A stretch of DNA of 64,000 bases from Nostoc sp. UHCC 0702 (GTDB lineage Bacteria > Cyanobacteriota > Cyanobacteriia > Cyanobacteriales > Nostocaceae), in the NCBI GenBank assembly GCA_017164015.1, contig CP071065.1, positions 7,221,501-7,285,500 of the forward strand, in the 5' to 3' direction. The notes beneath the pieces are model-generated. The model was not told where the DNA came from, did no database searches, and saw only the letters and a list, made by a program, of their open reading frames with translations. Positions 17,216 through 25,639 of this stretch are shown in pieces. A program made the translations under genes and the position numbers. Positions within the stretch are counted from its first letter, which is position 1; every line of letters begins with the position of its first letter.

Positions 17216-18505
17216 ATGGTTTCAACACCTGTGCTGCCGCTGGAAGCTGCTTCTCCAGCGCACATTTGCCCATTCGATCAAGCCTGTAGCTACCTAGAGG
17301 CAGCAGCTAAGGAATTAAAGTTAGCTCAAGGAATAGTAGAAATACTTAGCCACCCGCGCAAAGTGGTGACAGTTTCTATTCCTGTAAAACTAGATAATGG
17401 TGAAGTGCGAGTTTTTGCTGGACATCGAGTACAGCATTCCGATATTTTAGGCCCTTACAAAGGTGGAACTCGTTACCACCCAGCCGTAACACTGCGGGAA
17501 GTGTCAGCTTTAGCAATGCTAATGACTTGGAAATGTGCATTGTTAGGTATTCCCTACGGTGGTGGTAAGGGGGGTATTGCCATAGATCCAAAGCTTTATA
17601 GTGTTGGCGAATTAGAGCGTATCACCCGTCGTTATACCAGCGAGTTGATTAAAGATATCGGCCCTGCTGTAGACATACCAGCACCAGACATGGGTACTTC
17701 TGCCCGTGAAATGGCTTGGATGATGGACACTTACTCAGTAAATGTTGGTCATGCTGTACCAGGAGTTGTCACTGGTAAGCCACTTTCTATTGGCGGTTCG
17801 CGGGGACGGGAAATGGCAACCGGACGTGGCACGATGATTATTGTGCGTGAGGCGCTGGCAGATCAAGGTAAATCTCTGGTGGGAGTGCGGGTAGCTATCC
17901 AAGGTCTCGGTAATGTGGGAATGGCTGCGGCTGAATTGTTACACCAAGAGGGAGCCAAAATTATAGCAGTCTCAACGAGTGCAGGTGGAATATATTCCGA
18001 AAATGGTTTGGATATTCCAGCGTTGAAAGCCTACGCTGCTGCTAACCATAAGAGTATTATTGGTTTTGGGCAAGCTGTATCAATTAGTAATGCAGATTTA
18101 TTGACTTTACCCTGCGATGTCTTAATACCAGCAGCTTTGGAGAACCAAATCACTCAAGAGAATGTCAATCAAATCCAAGCGCAGATTATAGCAGAAGCAG
18201 CCAATGGCCCAACTACCCTTGAAGCCAACCGAGTCTTAGAGGCGCGGGGTGTCACAGTCCTACCAGACATTTTGGCCAATGCTGGCGGTGTTGTCGTGAG
18301 TTACCTGGAGTGGGTACAAGGTCTTTCTTATGTATTTTGGGATGAAGAGCGCGTCAACCGCGAAATGGAACACTTGATGGTGCAAGCTTATCACCAAGTC
18401 ACCCAACAATCGAAATCACGGCAAATTCCTCTACGATTAGCAGCTTATACCTTGGGAGTCGGTAGGGTTGCCCAAGCTTTGACTGACAGAGGTCTCTATC
18501 CTTAA
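17216..18505 (+). CDS. gdhA: Glutamate dehydrogenase (Glu/Leu/Phe/Val family)
   Basis: 429 residues, usual for hexameric GDH. Interconverts glutamate with 2-oxoglutarate and ammonium. The substrate-binding region has GPYKGGTRYHP, LMTWKCALLGIPYGGGKGG (catalytic Lys) and PAPDMGTSAREMAWMMDTY; the dinucleotide fold has IQGLGNVGMAAAELLH near residue 225. The C-terminal NANAGGVVVSYLEW-type motif (ILANAGGVVVSYLEWVQG) is intact. Start at ATG with GAGGAGA upstream (17201-17207). Stand-alone gene; the GxGNxG motif alone does not settle NAD versus NADP preference. A leucine-dehydrogenase-type specificity is less likely given the length and the K-rich substrate pocket. Confidence 0.88.
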   Translation: MVSTPVLPLEAASPAHICPFDQACSYLEAAAKELKLAQGIVEILSHPRKVVTVSIPVKLDNGEVRVFAGHRVQHSDILGPYKGGTRYHPAVTLREVSALAMLMTWKCALLGIPYGGGKGGIAIDPKLYSVGELERITRRYTSELIKDIGPAVDIPAPDMGTSAREMAWMMDTYSVNVGHAVPGVVTGKPLSIGGSRGREMATGRGTMIIVREALADQGKSLVGVRVAIQGLGNVGMAAAELLHQEGAKIIAVSTSAGGIYSENGLDIPALKAYAAANHKSIIGFGQAVSISNADLLTLPCDVLIPAALENQITQENVNQIQAQIIAEAANGPTTLEANRVLEARGVTVLPDILANAGGVVVSYLEWVQGLSYVFWDEERVNREMEHLMVQAYHQVTQQSKSRQIPLRLAAYTLGVGRVAQALTDRGLYP

Positions 18506-18655
18506 AAGGGACTGGGGACACAACGACCACGCTCAGTGCATCGCTGGGGACTGGGGACTGGGTAATTATGAAAAAATTTGGTAGGGGTCAGAGCAAATTT
18601 CATAATTTTTCTTTTTGAAAACCCATTACTGCTAATCCCCAGTCCCCTTTATTCC

Positions 18656-19270
18656 TTATTGCCAAATATAAATAAGGATAAACAAAACAATCCAGATGAC
18701 ATCGACAAAGTGCCAGAACAAAGAGGTGGCATTGACTCCAAAGTGACCTGTCTCGTAGTTGCCAGGTATGAACGATCGCACTAAAATAATCAACTGCAAC
18801 AGAATTCCAGTAAAAACGTGCAAACCGTGGAAACCTGTTAATAGATAAAACATACCTCCGAAGGTTCCAGCGGTGAAGCCAAAAGCCAGGTGACTCCATT
18901 CAATGGCTTGTCCCAGCAAAAAGTAGCTTCCCATCGCCATCGTTGCTAAGAGAAATAGGCGAAATCTCCACAAGTTATGGCGTTGCAGCGCCCGTTCCGC
19001 CAAGTAAATCACAAAGCTACTAGCAACGAGAATTACCGTGTTGATTGCAGGTTCTTTAATTTCTAGTCCCTCAACACCAACTGGTAGCCAGTTAGGAGTC
19101 GTTGTTTTGTAGATAATGTATCCTGCAAAAAAACTGAGGAAAATAACGCTTTCAGACAGTAGGAAGACGATGAAGCCAAACATCTTACTGCCTTCTTCAT
19201 CATGACCATGTTCGCCGCCTGTCTCATGCAGATGTTGCTGCAATTCATCTGAAACAATATAACTGTCCAT
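18656..19270 (-). CDS. coxC: Cytochrome c oxidase subunit III (heterocyst-type oxidase)
   Basis: 204 residues with five membrane helices, the usual form for cyanobacterial CoxC. Diagnostic sequences are MFGFIVFLLSESVIFLSFF, LTGFHGLHVFTG and the C-terminal SLFWHFVDVIWIVLFILIY. Last gene of the minus-strand cox operon, 120 bp downstream of coxA. It is intact, but in the genome configuration shown here its partner coxA is split, so the complex could form only after rejoining. Confidence 0.92.
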   Translation of the reverse strand: MDSYIVSDELQQHLHETGGEHGHDEEGSKMFGFIVFLLSESVIFLSFFAGYIIYKTTTPNWLPVGVEGLEIKEPAINTVILVASSFVIYLAERALQRHNLWRFRLFLLATMAMGSYFLLGQAIEWSHLAFGFTAGTFGGMFYLLTGFHGLHVFTGILLQLIILVRSFIPGNYETGHFGVNATSLFWHFVDVIWIVLFILIYIWQ

Positions 19271-19274
19271 TGGT

Positions 19275-19352
19275 GGAATTATCCTTGGATGAGGGGGATG
19301 AGGGGGATGAGGGGGATGAGGGGGATGAGGGGGATGAGGGAGATGAGGGAGA
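19275..19352. repeat. GGGGGATGA tandem repeat between coxA and coxC
   Basis: About eight 9-bp units (GATGAGGGG phase) in the coxA-coxC gap. The same unit occurs at 3040-3060. A simple slipped-strand repeat. Confidence 0.85.
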
Positions 19353-19390
19353 GTATTTATAGAAAAACTTTTTTATCTCCCTCTGCTTCC

Positions 19391-20146
19391 TCATCTGTCA
19401 AATGCTATTTCTGAATGCAACTTGCTATCAACTTCTGCTGTTAACGGTTCAGATTTGCCGTAACCATAAGGTTCAGAAATGACGATGGGAATTTCTTCAA
19501 AGTTTTCTACTGGGGGTGGTGAAGAAACCAACCACTCTAAACCAATGGCCCGCCAAGGATTATCTGGTGCTTTCTCACCTTGCATCCAAGAAATTACCAT
19601 ATTGAAAATGAAAGGCAAAGTGGACATTCCTAATAGAAATCCGCCGAGGCTAGCAATAATGTTCCAAAATTCATACTCTGGGGCGTAAGAAGCAACTCGC
19701 CGTAACATCCCTTGTAATCCTAATGGGTGCATCGGTAAAAAGTTGAGATTGGTACCGATGAAGGCTAACCAAAAGTGCAATTTGCCCCAACCTTCGTAGT
19801 ACATGCGTCCGGTCATCTTGGGGAACCAGTGATAGATGGCAGCATATAAACCCATCGTCACGGTACCGTAGAGGACATAGTGGAAGTGTCCGACTACAAA
19901 GTAAGTATTGTTAACGTGGACATCAACCGGCACAGAGGAAAGCATGATGCCTGTGATCCCGGCGAACACAAACATGACTAATGCACCCAAAGCAAACAGC
20001 ATCGGCGTATTCAGCCGCAGTTTACCGCCCCAAATGGTCGCTACCCAAGCAAACACCTTAATGCCGGTGGGTACAGACACAAACATGGTAGTCAGCATGA
20101 ATATCAACCGCATCCAGCCAGGAGTACCACTAACATACATATGGTG
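19391..20146 (-). CDS. coxA: Cytochrome c oxidase subunit I, C-terminal segment (interrupted gene)
   Basis: Encodes the last 249 residues of CoxA, from MYVSGTPGWMRLIFMLTTMF on, including the heme-ligand region GHFHYVLYGTVTMG, and ending at 19391. It has no natural start: an ATG at 20200 would add 20 residues encoded by the inserted element. The real junction is the CACCATAT core (20146-20139 on this strand) encoding His-His-Met. The matching N-terminal segment lies at 22383-23324. Joining at the core gives WVHHMYVSGTPGW, the canonical CuB-site sequence, in frame. The combined protein is 563 residues, a normal CoxA length. Confidence 0.93.
   Translation of the reverse strand, partial: HHMYVSGTPGWMRLIFMLTTMFVSVPTGIKVFAWVATIWGGKLRLNTPMLFALGALVMFVFAGITGIMLSSVPVDVHVNNTYFVVGHFHYVLYGTVTMGLYAAIYHWFPKMTGRMYYEGWGKLHFWLAFIGTNLNFLPMHPLGLQGMLRRVASYAPEYEFWNIIASLGGFLLGMSTLPFIFNMVISWMQGEKAPDNPWRAIGLEWLVSSPPPVENFEEIPIVISEPYGYGKSEPLTAEVDSKLHSEIAFDR
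20139..20146. repeat. Left direct repeat of the coxA element
   Basis: ATATGGTG. On the coxA strand this is CACCATAT and encodes His-His plus two bases of Met, the CuB ligands. Similarity to the other end extends beyond the 8 bp: CAATAG occurs at the same distance (8 bp) to the right of both cores, and CTAACA lies shortly to the left of both. Confidence 0.85.
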
Positions 20147-20256
20147 AAACTCAGCAATAGTATGATGAGTAAATGCACTATTCTGTTGCCTGAGAGACAT
20201 TGCTCATTGTGGACAATGTACATTTTGAACGCTAAAAGTAAGCAAAATTTAAGAAA

Positions 20257-21681
20257 ATGTCAACAACTGAATTACATCAGAACGAGAGCGAATTATTCGC
20301 AGATTTTGAACCTCCAGCTACAACCGATGGGAGTTATATGGGTATTGCACATCAAAAGCGAGCGATCGCTAGTTATTTAAGTGATAAATTTGATGATGAG
20401 TTCCAAAGTGTCAAAGCAAGACTTAAGTCCGCTAAAGTCAAGGTAGGCTTATGTTGTGATAAAGGAAGCATCCAGCTACAAGCGTCTTTACCAATCAAGC
20501 CCGGTGATAACGATACCAAAGGTACAGGAACTAAACAGTACAAAATATCTTTGGGTATTCCCGCTAATTTGGATGGACTCAAAACTGCGGAAGAAGAAGC
20601 TTATGAACTTGGTAAATTAATAGCTCGTAAACAGTTTACGTGGACAGATAAATATTTAGGTAAACAAGCTTTAATTTCCAAACAGATTTTAACTATCAAA
20701 ACAGCTTTAGAAACTTTTGAACAAGAGTATTTTAAGACTAGAAAAAGAACGATAAAAAGTGAACATACCTATTATCAGTATGAGTCACGAATCAAGCAAC
20801 ATATTAGTTTAGATTGCCCGATTACATCAGATGCTTTAAAGACAGAAATTTTAAAATGTTTTAGTGAATCACAAAGATGGCAATTATTTAAAATTCTCAA
20901 TGTTTTAGCTGGCTGTTTTAATATTAACATTGATTTATCAGTATTTAAAAAACAACCATTACCGAAAGCTAGAAATATTCCTAACGACTCAGACATCATT
21001 AAATACTTTCATGAGTATGAAAAATACGCTTATGCCACACCTAGTAGACGTAGAAGTGGTTTTGAAAATAATTGGCTTTTTTGGAGATGGATGTATGGCA
21101 TGATAGCAACCTATGGGTTAAGACCGAGAGAAATTATTTTAGAACCGGATATCAATTGGTGGTTAAGTCCAGACAATAAGGATTTGACTTGGAAAGTTAG
21201 CGAAAAATGTAAGACAGGAGCTAGGGAAACTTTACCTTTATATCCTGAATGGGTTAATTTATTTGATTTAAAAAACCAACTCTGCATAGAAATGTTGGTA
21301 GAAAAAATCTCTAAATTTACATCATTTAAAGATTGTAGCTATGTAGTACAACATAATGCCTCGTGGTTTGATGACAAAGTGCAGATACCATTCAATCCCT
21401 ATGATTTACGACATGCTTGGGCAATTCGGGCGCATTTAATGGGAATACCAATCAAAGCAGCGGCTGATAATTTAGGGCATTCTGTAGAAATGCATACTAA
21501 GGTTTATCAAAAATATTTTGGACTTGATAATCGCAAAAAAGCTATTAATGAAGCACTTAGTAAGAAATCTGATTTAGAGACGCTGAGGGAAGAAAATCAA
21601 AGGTTGAAATTAGAAATACAATTGCTGCAATTCGAGAATGAAAAATTGAGACAATCAGTTTGTAGCAATACTAAAATATAG
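20257..21681 (+). CDS. XisA/XisC-like site-specific recombinase (tyrosine recombinase family)
   Basis: 474 residues, the size of heterocyst recombinases XisA and XisC. The C-terminal catalytic domain has box I Arg in ATYGLRPREI (about residue 290) and box II YDLRHAWAIRAHLMGIPI, LGHS, and HTKVYQKYF with the nucleophile Tyr. The first His of H-x-x-R is replaced by Tyr; from memory XisA and XisC share this R-Y-R-Y tetrad. The N-terminal part has KQYKISLGIPANLDGLK, a DNA-binding segment typical of cyanobacterial members. The C-terminus is a leucine-rich coiled coil (LRLEENQRLKLEIQLLQFE in outline). Within the coxA element and divergent from coxA; likely catalyses its excision. Confidence 0.9.
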   Translation: MSTTELHQNESELFADFEPPATTDGSYMGIAHQKRAIASYLSDKFDDEFQSVKARLKSAKVKVGLCCDKGSIQLQASLPIKPGDNDTKGTGTKQYKISLGIPANLDGLKTAEEEAYELGKLIARKQFTWTDKYLGKQALISKQILTIKTALETFEQEYFKTRKRTIKSEHTYYQYESRIKQHISLDCPITSDALKTEILKCFSESQRWQLFKILNVLAGCFNINIDLSVFKKQPLPKARNIPNDSDIIKYFHEYEKYAYATPSRRRSGFENNWLFWRWMYGMIATYGLRPREIILEPDINWWLSPDNKDLTWKVSEKCKTGARETLPLYPEWVNLFDLKNQLCIEMLVEKISKFTSFKDCSYVVQHNASWFDDKVQIPFNPYDLRHAWAIRAHLMGIPIKAAADNLGHSVEMHTKVYQKYFGLDNRKKAINEALSKKSDLETLREENQRLKLEIQLLQFENEKLRQSVCSNTKI

Positions 21682-22380
21682 TACTTCGATTGCCAAAAAT
21701 CATTTGTTTGTGTATGAGTTATTGTAGGGTGCGTTATGGCTTCAGCCTAACGCACCGCGTATCTTACAGCTATTTTCAGATAAATGAACCATATTTTTTT
21801 TGTTTCACGCAAAGGCAAGGCAGCGCGTTGGGCGGCTTTGCCGACAGCCGCGCGACTGCCGCGCAAAGGCGCAAATAATAACGCAAGAGTGTGGTCTAAA
21901 TAAATGAAAACTGCTGTAATACTAATTTAAAAAAAGAATGTCGCAGATTAAACCTCTTGCATAAATCTTTTTTTTGCCTCACGCAGAGAAGAGGGTGAAA
22001 AGAAGGACTTCTGGAAAAGATTTATTCTCTTTATTCAGATGAAATACCAAAATTACGTTTCTTTTTCTTTGCGTCTTTGCGCCTTTGCGTGAGGAAAATT
22101 CATATTTTCAATCAGTAACGCCGCTATTGACAAAGACTTTTAGCATTAATTGAACAGTATTATTAACCAGCTGAACGTTGATTTTTATTTTATAAGCGAA
22201 AAATAAGCGCTACAAACTGTTACTAGTATTACAAAAGCGCTTCACAAAATCCTGGCAATGCTGATATATAGCTGGAGATATAAGTCGTTAAATAGAGGAA
22301 GTTAACCCAAATTTAAGCAATTTAGTACAGCCGCACCTGAAATTGCTTATTTATCAACCTTTTAAACTACTAACAAATTT
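21682..22380. other. Non-coding part of the coxA element
   Basis: About 700 bp with no gene. Contains a GTGCGTTATGGC...CTAACGCACC hairpin (about 21730-21756), a GC-rich block at 21815-21865 (GGGCGGCTTTGCCGACAGCCGCGCG, related to 27975-28020), and CGCAAAGGCGCAAA-type repeats. These are the same families as elsewhere in the genome, so the element has been resident long enough to acquire host repeats. Confidence 0.7.
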
Positions 22381-22388
22381 ATATGGTG
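22381..22388. repeat. Right direct repeat of the coxA element
   Basis: ATATGGTG, identical to the left copy. Preceded by AATTT, so this side reads TTATATGGTG. As I recall, the 16-bp hupL repeat in Anabaena PCC 7120 ends in TTATATGG, which suggests a related recombinase specificity. Confidence 0.85.
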
Positions 22389-23324
22389 TACCCAAACAAT
22401 AGCGCTGACTACGGCAATCAAGATTGATGAAATGGCAACTACTTTGTAGCCAAACAGAGGCTTACGTGAATAAACTGGGAAGATTTCTGAGAAAATGCCG
22501 AAGACGGGCAAAATAATCACGTAAACGGCGGGGTGGGAGTAAAACCAGAAGTAATGCTGGAACATCACAGGATTTCCTCCGTTAGCTGGGTTAAAAAAGC
22601 CAGTACCAACGGTGAGATCCAGTAGTAGCATCACTGCACCAGCAGTCAGTGCAGGTAGTCCGAACAATTGGATAATTTGGGCGCTAAATACTGCCCAGAC
22701 AAATAAAGGCATCCGGAAAAAGGTCATGCCTGGTGCCCGCATCTTCACGATTGTGGTGACAAAGTTAACTGCCCCCATAATCGAAGATACTCCAGATATT
22801 GCTACCGCCAGCAGCCACATGACTTGTCCATTGATTAAGTTACCTGTGGGATTCTGGAGACTCACCGGTGGATAAGACCACCAACCTGCTTGGGCTGGGC
22901 CACCGGGAACAAAGAAACTACCCATCAACAGAATCCCGACTACAGGCACCATCCAAAAAGCGACGGCGTTGAGGCGAGGAAATGCCATATCTCTCGCCCC
23001 AATCATCAGGGGTACTAGATAGTTAGCAAAACCAACTAGCGAGGGAAATGTCCATAAGAACAGCATCACAGTGCCGTGCATGGTAAACATCCCGTTATAG
23101 ACGGTGCGATCTACTAAATCTGCTTCGGGTGTAATTAGTTCTCCCCGCAGCACCATCGCAAAGATACCGCCGACTAAAAAGAAGAAGAATGAAGTAACAA
23201 GGTACTGAATACCTATGACCTTGTGGTCAGTGCTAAAGCTGAAGTATCGCTTCCAGTCACCTGGGGATTCGTGGTGAGGCTTTTCAGTCGGGAGACTGAG
23301 GCCTTCAATAGGGATATTTGTCAT
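22383..23324 (-). CDS. coxA: Cytochrome c oxidase subunit I, N-terminal segment (interrupted gene)
   Basis: 314 residues of CoxA up to the His-His pair. As it stands the frame continues into the element for six residues (INLLVV) and stops at 22362. Heme a ligand in FTMHGTVMLFLW (about residue 83) and the CuB/Tyr motif YSHPAVYVIILPVFG (about 262-276) are visible. Ala replaces the D-channel Glu of the common GHPEVY; YSHPxVY is the signature of A2-type haem-copper oxidases. It begins 11 bp after coxB. A truncated 320-residue product would lack the last helices and two CuB-flanking histidine contexts and cannot be functional. Rejoins with 19391-20146. Confidence 0.93.
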
Positions 23325-23335
23325 CGGTGATCCTT

Positions 23336-24268
23336 TTAACCTGGGTAATTAACTAAAGGAGATGGTGCAGGTGCAACTGTCGTCCAACCAGTTTTCACTG
23401 ACTGAGTAGATGCTTGGGCATACTCAGAAGCTGCTTGATTTTTGGCTGGTGATGGTTCTTGGGTTGCAGCTTGGGCTAGCCACTGGTGGTACTTTTCTGG
23501 AGATTCGACAACTACATTGGCTTGCATGGTTGCAAAGTATGTGCCGCTATATTGAGAATCAGTGAGGCGATATTCACCGGTGCGGATGGGAGTGAATTCA
23601 AAGTCGATGGTGTGGTTGGGAATAATGTCTTGCTTGAGACGGAATGCCGGAATATAAAAGCCGTGCAGAACGTCTTCTGATTGCAAGGCTAAACGCACCC
23701 GGCGATCGCTAGGCAAATGCAATTCGGTGCTGGTAATATTGTTCTCTGGATAGTGGAAGACCCAAGCCCATTGTTTAGCCACTACGTCGATTTTCTCTAC
23801 AGGTTCAGCTAAAACATCAACAGGTGCATCTTTTGTTGCTGCATAAGCCGATTCCATCCCCATAGGATTATGTAGGTGAACTAACTGCGCGGGGCCTTGA
23901 ATTGCCATTTGTTCGTAAACTTGAGAACTGTAACCTGCAATCCAAAGCACTAGCATCACTGGGATGGCTGTCCAAACAACTTCTAAGGCGATATTACCTT
24001 CAATGGCTGGGCCGTCGGTGAAGTCATCTTTTTTCGCCCGATGGAAAATAATCGAATACACCAGAGTGCTAGTCACTCCCAAAAAGATGAATGCACCAAG
24101 CGTTACCAAGAAGCTAATCAAATCGTCAATCAGGTGAGATTCGGCTGCTGCTTGTGGGGGAAGCCAAAAATAAGCTTGCTTACCTATCCAGAGACTGGTG
24201 AAAGTCACTGCGATCGCACCCGTAATCAGGGTCAATATATTTAATATCTTGCGGATGTTCATAGTCAA
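23336..24268 (-). CDS. coxB: Cytochrome oxidase subunit II lacking CuA ligands (ARTO/Cox3-like)
   Basis: 310 residues: two N-terminal membrane helices (about 5-30 and 50-75), then a periplasmic or lumenal cupredoxin domain. The usual CuA motif CxxxCxxxH is lost: the segment aligned to VCAELCGAYHGGM reads TDSQYSGTYFATM, so both Cys, the Glu and the His are replaced; the first His (VLHGFY, about 204) and the Met remain. Loss of CuA is the mark of the alternative terminal oxidase group (ARTO, CtaII, Cox3), which probably oxidises quinol or another donor rather than cytochrome c. The C-terminus is Ala/Gln/Ser-rich. Upstream of split coxA. Confidence 0.9.
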   Translation of the reverse strand: MTMNIRKILNILTLITGAIAVTFTSLWIGKQAYFWLPPQAAAESHLIDDLISFLVTLGAFIFLGVTSTLVYSIIFHRAKKDDFTDGPAIEGNIALEVVWTAIPVMLVLWIAGYSSQVYEQMAIQGPAQLVHLHNPMGMESAYAATKDAPVDVLAEPVEKIDVVAKQWAWVFHYPENNITSTELHLPSDRRVRLALQSEDVLHGFYIPAFRLKQDIIPNHTIDFEFTPIRTGEYRLTDSQYSGTYFATMQANVVVESPEKYHQWLAQAATQEPSPAKNQAASEYAQASTQSVKTGWTTVAPAPSPLVNYPG

Positions 24269-24398
24269 GGGTCAAGAGTCAAGGGTCAAGAGTCAAGGGT
24301 CAAGAGTCAAGGGTCAAGAGTCAAGGGTCAAGGGTCAAGGGTCAAGGGTCAAGGGTCAAGGGTCAAGGGTCAAGAGTCAAGAGTCAAGGGTCAATAGT
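24264..24398. repeat. GTCAAGG/GTCAAGA heptamer tandem array
   Basis: About 18 consecutive 7-bp units (GGTCAAG, variant AGTCAAG) immediately upstream of coxB, overlapping its first codon. It separates coxB from the DUF2231 pair. Copy number is likely to vary between strains. Confidence 0.88.
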
Positions 24399-24447
24399 AA
24401 CAACTCTGGACTATTGACTATTGACTTTGGACTCTGCAAAGCAGTGT

Positions 24448-25050
24448 TTACTTGAGGACTGTATTCAGGTCTTTGCCTAATCGCAACAAATTATCTGCTG
24501 TGTTGTGTACGCCAAATTCAGTAGCCATTTGCGCTCCTAGTGTGCCGTGGAGAAACATAATGAACATGACTACTACACCTGTGAGTAAATAACTCCAATG
24601 GACTTGTTTATCTGCATCTTCACTCCAGACGAAGCGCTGCCATCCTCTCCAAATTGTCATAATCACAATCAAGGCTAATAACAATACGCCACCAACACCA
24701 TGCCAAAGCATGGTTTCCATTGCCTGCAATCCCCAGGCACTTTTGACATCGGCTGGTGGTGTTGCCAGCAGCATTTCATAAAAGCCTGCTGCAACGGTGA
24801 AAAAAGTGATGATGCTGGAAGCTAGCATGTTGTACCAACCGACATCAAAGAAGTTGGCACGTTCTACAGAAATCGCCAAAAATTTGAAGACCCATTTTTG
24901 GAAGGGAAACAGCACACCAACGATATCAAAGGTAATGCCGATGATGAATAAACCCAGAGTCAGATGTACTAAGTTGGGATGAATGGGAATGGTGTAAGGC
25001 AGTCCGTTGGCACCCAAGTCGCTCAATTGATTAATCAGTTCAGAGTTCAT
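24448..25050 (-). CDS. DUF2231 membrane protein of the cox operon (second)
   Basis: 200 residues from the ATG at 25050; the longer open frame upstream is the first DUF2231 gene read in another frame. Four membrane helices: LVHLTLGLFIIGITFDIVG, ASSIITFFTVAAGFYEML, VGGVLLLALIVIMTI and YLLTGVVVMFIMFLHG. Conserved IHPNLVHLTLG and HGTLG histidines may bind haem. Its start overlaps the preceding stop as ATGA, so it is translationally coupled. Pairs of such genes precede coxB3 in Anabaena, from memory; they are probable accessory or electron-entry subunits. Confidence 0.8.
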   Translation of the reverse strand: MNSELINQLSDLGANGLPYTIPIHPNLVHLTLGLFIIGITFDIVGVLFPFQKWVFKFLAISVERANFFDVGWYNMLASSIITFFTVAAGFYEMLLATPPADVKSAWGLQAMETMLWHGVGGVLLLALIVIMTIWRGWQRFVWSEDADKQVHWSYLLTGVVVMFIMFLHGTLGAQMATEFGVHNTADNLLRLGKDLNTVLK

Positions 25051-25547
25051 TGCAAAATTCCTTCCTTTACCGCTTCCACCACTGGGACTGTGTGCAGTCC
25101 ATATACCCAAACAAGTTGATCTCCAAGATAGACCTGCAAGCCAACTATCACAGTTAACAGCAGCCCTGCCCCTAGATAATAAATTGGTAGTTTTTGTGGG
25201 TTGCGAGAACGAATTACATAGCGCCATGCTGTGATGGTCGCAATTAGTCCTGAAAGTGACCAACCAATCAAGGTGTGTACATTTAGTACTGATTTAGCTA
25301 AGTCATAAGGTTGTGCCAAGCCGGCTTCAAATTGACCAAAAATTATGGCTACGAAGATGGCGATCGTGGCAACAAACATATTCCACCAACTCACCTCGAA
25401 AAGATGAGTTTTACCAGTAAAGTAACCAACTACATCACAGAAGAATGCAAACAATACCATCGCAATTACGAAGTGGACTACGATGGGATGAATCGTATCT
25501 GGGTAGGGTAAATTGTGATCGTTCAAAGATGTAAGATACTCAAGCAT
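25047..25547 (-). CDS. DUF2231 membrane protein of the cox operon (first)
   Basis: 166 residues, four helices, with IHPIVVHFVIAMVLFAFFCD near the N-terminus and the paired His pattern of DUF2231. It is paralogous to the next gene and overlaps its start. AGGAG at 25552-25556 (minus strand) precedes the ATG. It is the first gene of the operon DUF2231-DUF2231-coxB-coxA-coxC. A heterocyst-type promoter candidate lies 60-90 bp upstream. Confidence 0.8.
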   Translation of the reverse strand: MLEYLTSLNDHNLPYPDTIHPIVVHFVIAMVLFAFFCDVVGYFTGKTHLFEVSWWNMFVATIAIFVAIIFGQFEAGLAQPYDLAKSVLNVHTLIGWSLSGLIATITAWRYVIRSRNPQKLPIYYLGAGLLLTVIVGLQVYLGDQLVWVYGLHTVPVVEAVKEGILQ

Positions 25548-25610
25548 TGTATTCTCCTGGACATATCTACCGCTCCTCAGTTAATCCTCAATGATTGACA
25601 TGCAATCACA

Positions 25611-25638
25611 ACAATACAAGCATTCACAGATAACCGGA
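25611..25638 (-). promoter_or_regulatory. Candidate DIF-like promoter of the cox operon
   Basis: Read on the minus strand: TCCGGT (25638-25633), 16 bp, then TATTGT (25616-25611). The DIF motif of heterocyst-induced promoters is TCCGGA in the -35 region; this has 5 of 6 bases and a good -10 spacing. The start site would be near 25604, giving a 57-nt leader. Prediction from pattern only. Confidence 0.3.
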
Positions 25639-25639
25639 A

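Larger units (their letters stand above)
20139..22380. mobile_element. Excision element interrupting coxA (2,242 bp)
   Basis: Inserted between the two halves of coxA. The boundaries are defined by the direct repeat ATATGGTG (20139-20146 and 22381-22388); deleting one copy plus the intervening DNA removes exactly 2,242 bp and restores the coxA frame. The element carries one gene, a tyrosine recombinase on the opposite strand to coxA, starting 118 bp from the left end, plus about 700 bp of non-coding repeat DNA. This is the architecture of heterocyst elements such as the xisA/nifD and xisC/hupL elements. Excision itself is inferred; no phage or cargo genes are present. Confidence 0.9.

Noticed and set aside
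20147-20200. ATG at 20200 as true start of a separate C-terminal coxA gene
   Set aside because: The first 18 residues are element sequence without oxidase similarity, and the core repeat explains the junction better.
21690-21878. Second ORF within the coxA element
   Set aside because: It translates host-type repeats (GGGCGGCTTTGCCGAC); not a gene.
24264-24398. Possible CRISPR array
   Set aside because: Seven-bp units without spacers; a simple tandem repeat. The same applies to 48894-49020 and 46562-46784.
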